From positions 1-64,000 of the forward strand of contig NZ_PSSX01000002.1 in the NCBI RefSeq assembly GCF_002933275.1: DNA of 64,000 bases, written 5' to 3'. Positions 7,738-16,926 of the stretch are shown here, piece after piece. The stretch comes from Marinobacter maroccanus. GTDB lineage: Bacteria; Pseudomonadota; Gammaproteobacteria; Pseudomonadales; Oleiphilaceae. The number at the start of each line of letters is the position of its first letter. Within the stretch, counting starts at the first letter, position 1. The notes below the pieces were generated by a model. It was not told the origin of the DNA. It worked only from the letters and a program-made list of their open reading frames with translations, and made no database searches. A program made the position numbers and the translations under genes.

Positions 7738-9522
7738 ATGAATCTTATTGAGAAGCGGCATACAACGGCAACATCCGAAATTGATGAGTGGCTTCAAGGA
7801 TTGGAGCTACCCGTGGCACGTCTCGCTCAATCGGCTCTATCTCGCTTAGGCTTTGGTCGGTTCAGCGAGGGCTGGTCCATGCCGCTACCGATTGATGGTG
7901 GCGGCTCGATGCTCCTATTGCTCGACAGCCGTTTTCCATATTCTGTTCCTCGAATCGCCGTTTTAGAACGCGATGACATTTTGCTTTGGCCACATGTCGA
8001 GCACAACGGACTCCTCTGCATCGCAGGTGACAACGCAAACGTTGCGACATGCCAGCCACTTGAGATAGTTCGGAACACCCTGTGCGAGGCTGAAACCTTG
8101 CTTCAACAAAACGAACGCGGGGAACTCGAAGATGACTATTTGATCGATTTTCATGCATATTGGCGCAGGAACATCGATGCATCAGAATCCACGATTTATT
8201 CGATTACCGACCACCTGGATCAGAGTCGAATCGTCAGTGCCTGGCATGGAAAGAGCGGGTACTGGGTAGGAGAGACACCGGGTGACCTTCTGGGCTGGTT
8301 CAAGAACCGAAATGGAGAGCCGCCAGAGGGAAAAACGAAACCAGCTGGGTTAATAAAGTTAATTCGCTTACCCGAGCCTGCGGAATACCCTACGACGGTC
8401 GTGCAACTCCGTCATATGCTCGCTCATTTATCCCATGGTGGCCTGAGTGTTCTTGATCAGCTGCTACAGCAGGAGCCACAGCGCGTGGTTGTGTTGCTAG
8501 AAGGTTTAACGGCAACAGATGAGAAAGCCTCTGCTGGCCTAATCATCCAGGGGGCGAGTAACCCTCGAAGCAAGTCCAACCGCGTGAGAGCACCTCTTTC
8601 AAAAGGGTTCCGACCTGGCCGTGTTCCAGGGAAAATTCTTGCCACTCGGTATAGCTTGAGGCGAGCGCCGGTTACAGCATTGGATTCCAGTCGTAGTCGT
8701 ATGGATCCGTCTATCATTTCCGTGATTGCCTCGAAAAAAGTGGCCATTATTGGCTGCGGGTCCGTGGGTTCTTCAGTGGCGCGAATACTCGTCCAAAGTG
8801 GCGTAAACAATTTGGTCTTGGTCGACCCAGAGCGACTCGGCTGGGAAAATATCGGAAGGCATGAGCTTGGTGCTCAATATGTCGGAAATAGCAAAGCTGA
8901 AGCCCTGGAAAAGCACCTCCGTAGAAACCTACCCCACGTAAAAGACATCCGCGCTGTGAACAAAGATCTCGTCAGGGCTATTTCTGAGGATTCGCGGTTA
9001 TTCGCGGGCTGTGACCTCATTATATCAGCCACAGCAGACTGGAATTCTGAAAGCGCCCTGAACGACTTGCAGATCGAGGGTGAGATTCATTGCCCGATCA
9101 TCTACTCTTGGCTCGAAGAAAAAGCAGCTGCTGCCCACGCTCTTGTCGTTTTTAGGGAGAATCGTGGTTGCTTTGCATGTGGGTTTGGGTCAACGGGAAA
9201 AGCCAAGGTGTCCGTCACCCGATGGCGCGAGGCTAAGGCAGACCTCCAATGTGGCGGAGGTGTCAGTGTTTATGGGAGCGCGGAACTCGCCAATGCTCAC
9301 GCGCTCACGTCCTCATTGTCGATTGATGTGTTGACGAGTAAGGTCTCGGAGACAATAAGGCGAGCGTGGATTTCGGGGGAAGATACTCTTTTTCGGTATG
9401 GTGGCTCCTGGAATCAAGACTGGCTATCCGAGCATGGTGAGCCAGAGAAGTATGGTCGAGCAGTTGAAACCGATTGGGATGCAAACTGGGAATGTGTCAG
9501 TTGTCGAAAGAGAAAAGGATGA
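7738..9522 (+). CDS. cap2: CBASS Cap2, E2-E1 fusion conjugating enzyme
   Basis: Ubiquitin-transfer-like enzyme that primes the CD-NTase by attaching its C-terminus to a target. The N-terminal E2-like domain (about 1-150) has a candidate catalytic Cys94 in HNGLLCIAGD. A linker follows (about 150-325), then a ThiF/E1 adenylation domain with the nucleotide loop IIGCGSVGSS (338-346), LVDPERL (Asp363) and WENIGRH (Asn371, Arg374). A cysteine in LQCGGG, around residue 505, is the candidate E1 catalytic residue. CxxC pairs in GCFACG (478-481) and near the C-terminus (CVSC) probably bind zinc as in MoeB. Length (594 residues) fits Cap2. The gene starts 8 bases after the cyclase stop and its stop overlaps the cap3 start. 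Confidence 0.92.
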   Translation: MNLIEKRHTTATSEIDEWLQGLELPVARLAQSALSRLGFGRFSEGWSMPLPIDGGGSMLLLLDSRFPYSVPRIAVLERDDILLWPHVEHNGLLCIAGDNANVATCQPLEIVRNTLCEAETLLQQNERGELEDDYLIDFHAYWRRNIDASESTIYSITDHLDQSRIVSAWHGKSGYWVGETPGDLLGWFKNRNGEPPEGKTKPAGLIKLIRLPEPAEYPTTVVQLRHMLAHLSHGGLSVLDQLLQQEPQRVVVLLEGLTATDEKASAGLIIQGASNPRSKSNRVRAPLSKGFRPGRVPGKILATRYSLRRAPVTALDSSRSRMDPSIISVIASKKVAIIGCGSVGSSVARILVQSGVNNLVLVDPERLGWENIGRHELGAQYVGNSKAEALEKHLRRNLPHVKDIRAVNKDLVRAISEDSRLFAGCDLIISATADWNSESALNDLQIEGEIHCPIIYSWLEEKAAAAHALVVFRENRGCFACGFGSTGKAKVSVTRWREAKADLQCGGGVSVYGSAELANAHALTSSLSIDVLTSKVSETIRRAWISGEDTLFRYGGSWNQDWLSEHGEPEKYGRAVETDWDANWECVSCRKRKG

Positions 9523-10058
9523 TCTACCGATTCAAAATCCATAACATCATCCTGACCGTCGAATTATCCGATTCGGTGCTTGCCCACTTCAACCAACATG
9601 CTCAACACTCAGACGCATCCCCGGAAGCTGGGGGGCAACTCTTCGCTAACATTACCGAGGAGGGATGTCACTGGTTCGTTTCAAGTGCCACCGGGCCAAG
9701 ACCCAGTGATCACCGATCACGGTTCTTCTTTAACCCTGATCGGCGAATTGAGCGGCGTGAAATAAAGGATGAATATGAACAAGGCAAGCACTACGTCGGT
9801 GATTGGCACACTCACCCTCAGCAGTCTCCGCAGCCCTCCGCAAGTGATACCCGAAGCATGGGAGAAATATTTGAAAAATCGATCCATCAACTGCCTGGCA
9901 TTTTAATGATCATTGTTGGCACCCATCCACCGCCCGACGGGGTCTGGGTTTCTATGCACAGCAGTCTAGGAATGGCGCTACCTCTACCATCGTTGTCCGT
10001 TCCGGATTCGAACCAAGCACTACCAAAGACCGAAGTACCTAGAGCAAGCGAGAACTAA
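9519..10058 (+). CDS. cap3: CBASS Cap3, JAMM/JAB-type isopeptidase
   Basis: Zinc peptidase that reverses Cap2-made conjugates. The JAMM set is complete: Glu36 in EAGGQLF, His97 and His99 in DWHTHP, and Asp110 in PSASD. The start ATG 9519 overlaps the cap2 stop (ATGA) and follows AAAAGG; a longer in-frame reading from 9474 would run through the end of cap2 and is rejected. The product has 179 residues, with a low-complexity tail. Having both Cap2 and Cap3 defines a type II CBASS. Its stop codon is followed with no gap at all by the hsdM start, so translation may couple the two defence systems. Confidence 0.9.
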   Translation: MIYRFKIHNIILTVELSDSVLAHFNQHAQHSDASPEAGGQLFANITEEGCHWFVSSATGPRPSDHRSRFFFNPDRRIERREIKDEYEQGKHYVGDWHTHPQQSPQPSASDTRSMGEIFEKSIHQLPGILMIIVGTHPPPDGVWVSMHSSLGMALPLPSLSVPDSNQALPKTEVPRASEN

Positions 10059-12512
10059 ATGGCAATTAAGAAGACTGATCTGTATTCCTCTCTCTGGGCC
10101 AGTTGCGACGAATTGCGCGGCGGTATGGACGCATCCCAGTACAAGAACTATATCCTGACACTGCTCTTCGTTAAGTATGTTTCGGACAAATACGCTGGCA
10201 AGAAGCATGGCGCGATTGTCGTTCCTGAAGGCGGCTCGTTTGCGGATATGGTTGCACAGAAGGGGAAGGCGGACATTGGCGATCAGCTCAATAAGATCAT
10301 CGGTAAGCTGGCCACCGAAAATGACATGGCCTGGCTCTCCAACCCTGAAAACGACTTCAATAATGAAGATCGCTTGGGCAAGGGCAAGGCCATGGTCGAC
10401 ACGCTCTCTTCACTGGTCGGGATATTTGAGAATTTAAGCCTGGGTAAAAATCGCGCAGACGGCGATGACCTGCTGGGCGATGCCTACGAATTCCTTATGC
10501 GCCACTTTGCGACCGAATCAGGAAAGAGCAAAGGGCAATTTTATACACCATCTGAAGTCTCTCGCATTCTCGCCAGCGTCCTTGGAATCGACAAAGATAC
10601 CCGCCAGGACGAGACTGCTTATGACCCGACATGCGGTTCTGGTTCCTTGCTTTTAAAAGTCAACGACCAAGCGCCGAACGGGCTTACGCTCTATGGTCAG
10701 GAAAAAGACAACGCGACCGCCGCACTGGCAAAGATGAACATGATCTTGCATGACTGCCCCTCAGCAGATATCTGGCAAGATGACACACTGGCTGAGCCTC
10801 ATTGGCTTCAAGATGATGGCAATCTGAAGACGTTCGATTATGCCGTAGCCAACCCACCTTTTTCGTCCAAGTCTTGGAGCAGCGGAATAACCATCTCCCA
10901 AGATCAATTCAATCGCTTTGAATATGGAGAGCCGCCTGAAAAAAACGGGGATTACGCCTTCTTGCTCCATATCATCAAGTCGTTAAATAGCGCGGGCAAG
11001 GGTGCAGTGATCCTGCCGCACGGTGTCCTGTTCCGTGGGAACGCCGAAGCCGATATCCGCCGTAATATCATCCGCCAAGGCTATATTCAGGGCATCATCG
11101 GCCTACCAGCAAACCTGTTTTATGGGACTGGCATTCCTGCCTGCATCATCGTCATTGACAAAGCTGGCGCAAAGGCCGAGCGCCCGATTTTTATGATCGA
11201 CGCCTCCAAGGGCTTCATGAAGGATGGCAACAAGAACCGCCTTCGCTCTCAGGACATCCACAAAATCATCGATGTCTTTAATAAAGGGCTGGTAATTGAC
11301 CGTTACTCCCGATTGGTGCCCTATGACGAAATAGTCGGAAAGAACGAGTTTAACCTCAACATCCCGCGCTACATTGATTCCAGCGAGCCAGAGGATATTC
11401 ACGATCTGGATGCGCATCTTAATGGCGGTATCCCTAATCCTGATATTGATGCGTTGCAGGAATACTGGGATGTTTTCCCGACCTTGCGCAGCACTCTTTT
11501 TGAAGAAGGTACGCGCGAGGGCTACTCAGAGCCTTTGGTCGAGGAGCGTGAGGTAAAGGCGACTATCCTTTGCCATAACGAATTTGAGAGTTTTAAAGCT
11601 GGATGCCTGGAGCTTCTGGAGGGTTGGAAGGACGCCCATCAAGATAGGCTAATGTCGATAGATGTTGGCACAAGCCCGAAAGAGCTTATCTTTGATATCT
11701 CTGAAGATTTGCTCACCCGCTTTGGCGACGCCCGGTTACTTTCAAAATATAACGTTTATCAGATCCTGATGGATTACTGGGCCGAAATAATGCAGGACGA
11801 CGTCTATATGCTGTCCCAAGACGGCTGGAAAGCCGCCAATGTTGTGCGTCAGCTCGTGCCCGTAAAGGATAAGAAGGGGAAGTCCGTCTACAAGGAAGAT
11901 CATGATTTTGAGTTTGGTAGCGCCAAGATTAAGAAGCGTTATCGTAGCGATATTGTTAGGCCGAAGCTCATCATTGATCGCTATTTTTCGGAACAGCAGG
12001 CAGCGCTGAATGATCTGGAAGCCGCTCAGGATGAAGCCACACAGACGCTGGAGGCCTTTATCGAAGACAACAGCGGCGAAGATGGCCTGATTGAAGATGC
12101 CAAGAACGATAAAGGAAAGGTCACGCAGAAGGGCATTAAGGATCGATTAAAAGAGAGCACCGATGATGAAGAGATTGCAGCTCTCAAGGAGTGCATTGAA
12201 CTCGTCACAGCCGAATCTAAAGCCAAGTCTGAGGCAAAAGCCGCAAAAGAGGCACTGGATGATTTGGTCTTCAAGAAAATCCCGACCATTCCCGAAGATG
12301 GGCTAAAAGATATCGTCGTTAACGAAAAATGGTATGCACGCGTTGAAGAACATGTCGTCGAAGAAATCGAACGAGTTACGCAGAGCCTTGCCAACCGGGT
12401 AAAAACGCTGGAACAGCGGTATTCCAAAACTCTGCCGTCACTGAGCGATGATGTCTCAAAATACACTGATCGTGTCGAAGCTCACCTGAAGAAAATGGGG
12501 TTGTCATGGTGA
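10059..12512 (+). CDS. hsdM: Type I restriction-modification DNA methyltransferase subunit HsdM
   Basis: N6-adenine methyltransferase subunit of a type I RM complex. The N-terminal helical HsdM domain begins KKTDLYSSLWASCDELRGGM; the SAM-binding motif DPTCGSGSLL lies at about residues 189-198 and the catalytic NPPF at about 264-267. At 817 residues it is much longer than E. coli HsdM (529): the extra C-terminal 300 residues are rich in charged helices (about 640-810) and probably form coiled coils that contact HsdS. It starts on the base after the cap3 stop and overlaps hsdS by 7 bases. The ribosome site would lie inside the cap3 end (AAGCGAGAAC), which is weak, hence probable translational coupling. 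Confidence 0.95.
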   Translation: MAIKKTDLYSSLWASCDELRGGMDASQYKNYILTLLFVKYVSDKYAGKKHGAIVVPEGGSFADMVAQKGKADIGDQLNKIIGKLATENDMAWLSNPENDFNNEDRLGKGKAMVDTLSSLVGIFENLSLGKNRADGDDLLGDAYEFLMRHFATESGKSKGQFYTPSEVSRILASVLGIDKDTRQDETAYDPTCGSGSLLLKVNDQAPNGLTLYGQEKDNATAALAKMNMILHDCPSADIWQDDTLAEPHWLQDDGNLKTFDYAVANPPFSSKSWSSGITISQDQFNRFEYGEPPEKNGDYAFLLHIIKSLNSAGKGAVILPHGVLFRGNAEADIRRNIIRQGYIQGIIGLPANLFYGTGIPACIIVIDKAGAKAERPIFMIDASKGFMKDGNKNRLRSQDIHKIIDVFNKGLVIDRYSRLVPYDEIVGKNEFNLNIPRYIDSSEPEDIHDLDAHLNGGIPNPDIDALQEYWDVFPTLRSTLFEEGTREGYSEPLVEEREVKATILCHNEFESFKAGCLELLEGWKDAHQDRLMSIDVGTSPKELIFDISEDLLTRFGDARLLSKYNVYQILMDYWAEIMQDDVYMLSQDGWKAANVVRQLVPVKDKKGKSVYKEDHDFEFGSAKIKKRYRSDIVRPKLIIDRYFSEQQAALNDLEAAQDEATQTLEAFIEDNSGEDGLIEDAKNDKGKVTQKGIKDRLKESTDDEEIAALKECIELVTAESKAKSEAKAAKEALDDLVFKKIPTIPEDGLKDIVVNEKWYARVEEHVVEEIERVTQSLANRVKTLEQRYSKTLPSLSDDVSKYTDRVEAHLKKMGLSW

Positions 12513-13789
12513 GGAAAGGCTATAAACAGACCGAGGTCGGAGAGATTCCAGAAGACTGGGATGTAAAATCAGTGTCTGATTTTGTCGCACTATTGGAGTC
12601 TGGTGTAAGCGTTAACTCAGTTGAGGTTGGGGATATTTCAGGCTCTGAGTGCATTCTGAAAACTTCATGTGTTTTTAAAGGCGAGTTCAAGCCAGAAGAA
12701 GCAAAGGCGATTGCTAAAAGGGATATTCAGCGTGCTAAAACGACTGCAAAAAAGAATGCAATTATTGTAAGTCGAATGAATACGCCAGAACTTGTTGGAG
12801 AGGTGGGGCTGGTTCCTGATGATTTCAATAACTTATTCCTTCCCGACCGGTTGTGGCAGACAAAATACCAGAGGGGAGTTAATGTTTCTCCTCTATGGCT
12901 TTCCAAGTGTATTTCATACCCACCAATCGCGAAGAAGCTAAAGGATAACGCGACTGGTACTAGCAACAGTATGAAGAATATTTCAAAAAATACATTCCTT
13001 GAGCTAAAAGTTCCGGCACCAAAATACTGTGAACAGGAAAGAATTGGTCAAGCGCTCAATGATGTAGATGTGTTAATTAAAAATTTGGAGGAGCTAATCG
13101 CGAAAAAGTGGGATATAAAAAATGCCATGATGCAACAGCTTCTTACAGGTAAAAAGCGCCTTCCAGGATTCCTCGGGGAGTGGTCAAAAATTAGTATGGA
13201 AAAGGATGCCGAGCTTAATGCGAGAATAGGCTGGCAGGCTTTGACTACGAAAGAGTACTTGGATTCAGGTGATTACTTTTTGGTAACCGGTACAGATTTT
13301 ATTAAGGGGCGGATTAATTGGAATTCTTGCCATTTTGTTGATGAATGGAGATATAGTCAAGACAGGAAAATTCAACTGAAAGAAGGAGACGTCCTTTTAA
13401 CTAAAGACGGAACCATAGGTAAAGTTGGGTATGTAGATGAATTGAGTTTTCCAGCAACGTTAAATAGTGGTGTTTTTGTTATTCGACCACGTAATGATAA
13501 TTTTCATCCGTTATTTTTGTTTTATATTTTGATGTCCCGCGTTTTTGACGATTTTCTTTCAAAAATTACGGCAGGGTCAACCATAACACATTTGTATCAA
13601 AAAGATTTTGTTACATTCGACTTTTATGCACCATATTTAGATGAGCAAAGGGAAATATCAAAAGTACTTTTTAATATCGATAAAGATATCGAAGCTCATG
13701 AAACCAAGTTAGGAAAGGTAAGGGCGTTGAAGGAAGGTATGATGCAAGAGCTTCTGACGGGAAGAACACGCATTGTTGATGAGCCTTAA
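12506..13789 (+). CDS. hsdS: Type I restriction-modification specificity subunit HsdS
   Basis: DNA-recognition subunit with two target recognition domains of about 180-200 residues each. The first starts GYKQTEVGEIPEDWDVKSVS and ends at the conserved helix that finishes MMQQLLTGKKRLPGF; the second ends with the matching repeat KEGMMQELLTGRTRI. The internal repeat of these central and C-terminal helices is the hallmark of HsdS. The gene is visibly AT-richer than hsdM and hsdR, especially in 13200-13700, as is common where recognition domains are swapped by recombination. ATG 12506 overlaps the end of hsdM; GTGAGG follows at once. The target sequence cannot be predicted by eye. Confidence 0.93.
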   Translation: MVRKGYKQTEVGEIPEDWDVKSVSDFVALLESGVSVNSVEVGDISGSECILKTSCVFKGEFKPEEAKAIAKRDIQRAKTTAKKNAIIVSRMNTPELVGEVGLVPDDFNNLFLPDRLWQTKYQRGVNVSPLWLSKCISYPPIAKKLKDNATGTSNSMKNISKNTFLELKVPAPKYCEQERIGQALNDVDVLIKNLEELIAKKWDIKNAMMQQLLTGKKRLPGFLGEWSKISMEKDAELNARIGWQALTTKEYLDSGDYFLVTGTDFIKGRINWNSCHFVDEWRYSQDRKIQLKEGDVLLTKDGTIGKVGYVDELSFPATLNSGVFVIRPRNDNFHPLFLFYILMSRVFDDFLSKITAGSTITHLYQKDFVTFDFYAPYLDEQREISKVLFNIDKDIEAHETKLGKVRALKEGMMQELLTGRTRIVDEP

Positions 13790-13833
13790 ATGATGAGGTA
13801 GCCGAAGAAGAGCGAATGCAAGGGACTTAACTT

Positions 13834-16800
13834 ATGAGTGATGTGGGACAAAGGGAAAGAGAAACTCAAAACCGGATCGTGAAGCTGTTTCATGAGCAGC
13901 TTGATTATGAGTATCTCGGTGATTGGCACGACCGCGAGGAGCTTAATAGCAACATCGACGTCGGGTTGCTTGAGGGATGGCTTCAAGGTCGCGGCATCAA
14001 TGACACATTGATAAAGCGGGCATTGCGGGAACTGGAACAAGCAGCGGCGCTTGGTGACGGGCGGCATCTTTATGATGCAAATAGGGATGTCTACTCACTT
14101 CTACGTTATGGCGTGAAAGTGAAAGAAGGTGCAGGAGAGCAATACAGCACCGTTTGGCTTATTGACTGGGAGACGCCGTTTGCCAATGACTTTGCCATCG
14201 CTGAAGAGGTTTCGATTAAGGGTGAGAATAAAAAGCGCCCTGATGTTGTTCTTTACGTTAATGGTATCGCTCTCGGAGTGATCGAGCTAAAGCGCTCGTC
14301 CGTTTCTGTTGGCGAGGGTATCCGGCAGAACCTGGACAACCAGAAAAAGGCCTTTATCCGGAATTTTTTTACCACTATGCAGCTTGTCATGGCGGGTAAC
14401 GATACGGAAGGGCTTCGCTATGGAACAATAGAAACCCCAGAAAAGCATTATTACCGTTGGAAGGATGAGGTAGAGAACGGTTTCGACCACTCTCTCGACT
14501 TTCATCTCTCCAGAATGTGCTCGAAAGAGCGTTTTCTCGAAATCATTCACGACTTTATTGTATTTGATTCGGGCGTAAAAAAGACCTGCCGCCATAACCA
14601 ATTTTTTGGAACCAATGCGGCACATAAGTTTGTGCAGGACCGCAAAGGCGGCATTATTTGGCATACGCAGGGTTCAGGTAAAAGCCTCACAATGGTCTGG
14701 CTTGCCAAGTGGATACGCGAAAACATTGCAGATGCCCGTGTTCTTGTAGTTACTGATCGCACAGAGCTTGACGACCAAATTGAGAAGGTCTTCACAGGTG
14801 TTCAGGAAAAAATCTATCGCACCAAGGACGGAGCAGGACTCATTAGTGCTCTGAATGCCACAACCCCATGGCTGATTTGTTCTTTGGTACACAAATTTGG
14901 CCGCCAATCGGAAGAAGGTGATTCCCAGGCGACCGAAGACTACATCAAAGAATTACAGGACAATCTGCCGTCTGATTTTAGTGCCAAAGGCAATATCTTT
15001 GTATTCGTGGATGAATGTCACCGAACACAATCCGGCAAACTCCACGAGGCCATGAAGTCAATTCTGCCTAACGCTGTTTTTATTGGCTTCACAGGCACGC
15101 CACTACTGAAGGAAGAAAAGAAGCGCAGCATCGAAGTCTTCGGTCCGTTTATTCATACCTATAAATTCGATGAAGCTGTCGATGATGGTGTTGTCCTCGA
15201 CCTTCGTTATGAGGCACGGGACATTGACCAGTATGTCATCTCTCAAAAGAAGATTGATCAATGGTTCGAGCTTAAAACCAAGGGATTGTCTGATATGGCG
15301 CGTGCCCAGCTGAAGCTGAAATGGGGCACGATGCAAAAAGTCCTTTCTTCCCAGGACAGGCTGGAACAGATCGTCAACGATATCCTTATGGATATGGAGA
15401 CTAAGCCCAGGCTTATGGATGGTCGCGGCAACGCGATGTTGGTGTGCGCGAGTATTTATCAGGCCTGCAAGGTCTATGAACTATTCCAGAAGACTGATTT
15501 TGCAGGAAAGTGCGCGATTGTCACGAGCTATCACCCGTCGCCTGCGGATATCAAAGGCGAGGAGAGTGGGGCGGGTTTGACCGAGCGAATTCACCAATAT
15601 GAAATTTACCGCAAGATGCTCGCAGATTACTTCGAACAGCCCGAAGACGAGGCTATGGGAAAGGTCGAAGAGTTTGAAAAGAGGGTGAAGAAAACGTTCA
15701 TCGACGAGCCAGGTCAAATGCGCCTTTTGATTGTGGTCGATAAATTGCTCACCGGCTTTGATGCGCCGTCCGCTTCCTACCTCTACATCGATAAGCAAAT
15801 GAGAGATCATGGCTTGTTCCAGGCGATCTGCCGAGTCAACAGAATTGATGGCGAGGACAAGGATTACGGCTATATCATCGATTACAAAGACCTGTTCCAT
15901 CGCTTGGAGGGTGCGATTGGTGACTACACCAATGGCGCTTTTGATGGGTATGAGTCTAAAGATGTGGCGGGCTTGCTCTCTGATCGTCTGCAAAAAGGTA
16001 AGGAAAAGCTCGATGAGTGCCTTGAGAGTGTAAAAGCTCTTTGTGAAGCGGTGCTTGAGCCCAAGGGGCAAAAAGAATACCGGAATTACTTTTGTGGCGA
16101 TGTTGCTAAGCCGGAAGAACTGCGCGCCAACGAGCCAAAGCGCTTGTCACTATATAACGGGGTAGCAAAGCTCCTTCGGGCCTATGCCAATCTTGCCAAT
16201 GAACTAGAAGATGCCGGGTACACGGCAGACCAGGCTAAAGAGATTAAGAGTGAAGTTGAACACTTCAACAAGGTACGGGAAGAGATCAAGCTGGCAAGCG
16301 GCGATTATATCGACATGAAGAAGTATGAGCCTGCAATGCGCCATCTTCTTGATACCTATATAAGAGCAGAAGACAGCGAGGTGGTCGCCGACTTCGAAGA
16401 ACTAGGCCTCATTGACCTAATCGTCAAAAAAGGTTTGGCAGGCCTTGATGATATGCCTGCTTCTATGAAGGCCGATGAAGAAAACATGGCCGAGACCATC
16501 GAAAACAACATGCGCAAAGTCATTATTGACGAACAGGCTGTTAATCCAGCCTATTATGAGCGTATGTCTGAATTATTGGACGCACTGATTGAAGAGCGAC
16601 GTCAGCAGGCCATTGGCTACAAAGAGTACCTAGAAAAGGTCAAAGAGCTATCATTACAAGTTGTGAATGCGGGCGGTATCGATTCGGACGCATACCCCAA
16701 ATCGATAAACACGCCTGCCAAAAAAGCGCTTTTCGATAACCTCAGTCAGGATGAAAGTCTGGTTTTACGCATTGATACAGCGGTGCGCCACACCAAAAAA

Positions 16801-16926
16801 GCCGATTGGATTGGTAACCGCATCAAAGAGCGTGAGGTAGCGGGCGCAATCAGCCAGGAGCTTGCCAACGACAGCCGTCTAGAAGAAATTGTGGAACTGG
16901 TGAAAAGCCAATATGAGTACCGATAA
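13834..16926 (+). CDS. hsdR: Type I restriction-modification endonuclease/translocase HsdR
   Basis: Motor and nuclease subunit, 1030 residues. The N-terminal PD-(D/E)xK nuclease reads KKRPDVVLYVNG...GVIELKRS (about residues 131-153). The SF2 helicase motifs follow: Walker A TQGSGKSLTMVW (about 279-290), VTDRTELDDQ, VDECHRTQSG (about 390-400), FTGTPLL (about 420), and later LLTGFDAPS and QAICRVNR. The C-terminal third is helical, consistent with HsdM contacts. It starts 44 bases after hsdS, the largest gap in the operon; AGGGACTT at about 13821-13828 is only a modest ribosome site. Its end overlaps the metallopeptidase gene by 14 bases. Confidence 0.95.
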   Translation: MSDVGQRERETQNRIVKLFHEQLDYEYLGDWHDREELNSNIDVGLLEGWLQGRGINDTLIKRALRELEQAAALGDGRHLYDANRDVYSLLRYGVKVKEGAGEQYSTVWLIDWETPFANDFAIAEEVSIKGENKKRPDVVLYVNGIALGVIELKRSSVSVGEGIRQNLDNQKKAFIRNFFTTMQLVMAGNDTEGLRYGTIETPEKHYYRWKDEVENGFDHSLDFHLSRMCSKERFLEIIHDFIVFDSGVKKTCRHNQFFGTNAAHKFVQDRKGGIIWHTQGSGKSLTMVWLAKWIRENIADARVLVVTDRTELDDQIEKVFTGVQEKIYRTKDGAGLISALNATTPWLICSLVHKFGRQSEEGDSQATEDYIKELQDNLPSDFSAKGNIFVFVDECHRTQSGKLHEAMKSILPNAVFIGFTGTPLLKEEKKRSIEVFGPFIHTYKFDEAVDDGVVLDLRYEARDIDQYVISQKKIDQWFELKTKGLSDMARAQLKLKWGTMQKVLSSQDRLEQIVNDILMDMETKPRLMDGRGNAMLVCASIYQACKVYELFQKTDFAGKCAIVTSYHPSPADIKGEESGAGLTERIHQYEIYRKMLADYFEQPEDEAMGKVEEFEKRVKKTFIDEPGQMRLLIVVDKLLTGFDAPSASYLYIDKQMRDHGLFQAICRVNRIDGEDKDYGYIIDYKDLFHRLEGAIGDYTNGAFDGYESKDVAGLLSDRLQKGKEKLDECLESVKALCEAVLEPKGQKEYRNYFCGDVAKPEELRANEPKRLSLYNGVAKLLRAYANLANELEDAGYTADQAKEIKSEVEHFNKVREEIKLASGDYIDMKKYEPAMRHLLDTYIRAEDSEVVADFEELGLIDLIVKKGLAGLDDMPASMKADEENMAETIENNMRKVIIDEQAVNPAYYERMSELLDALIEERRQQAIGYKEYLEKVKELSLQVVNAGGIDSDAYPKSINTPAKKALFDNLSQDESLVLRIDTAVRHTKKADWIGNRIKEREVAGAISQELANDSRLEEIVELVKSQYEYR

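Noticed and set aside
9474-9518. ATG 9474 as the cap3 start
   Set aside because: It lies inside cap2; ATG 9519 overlaps the cap2 stop and fits the JAMM domain start.
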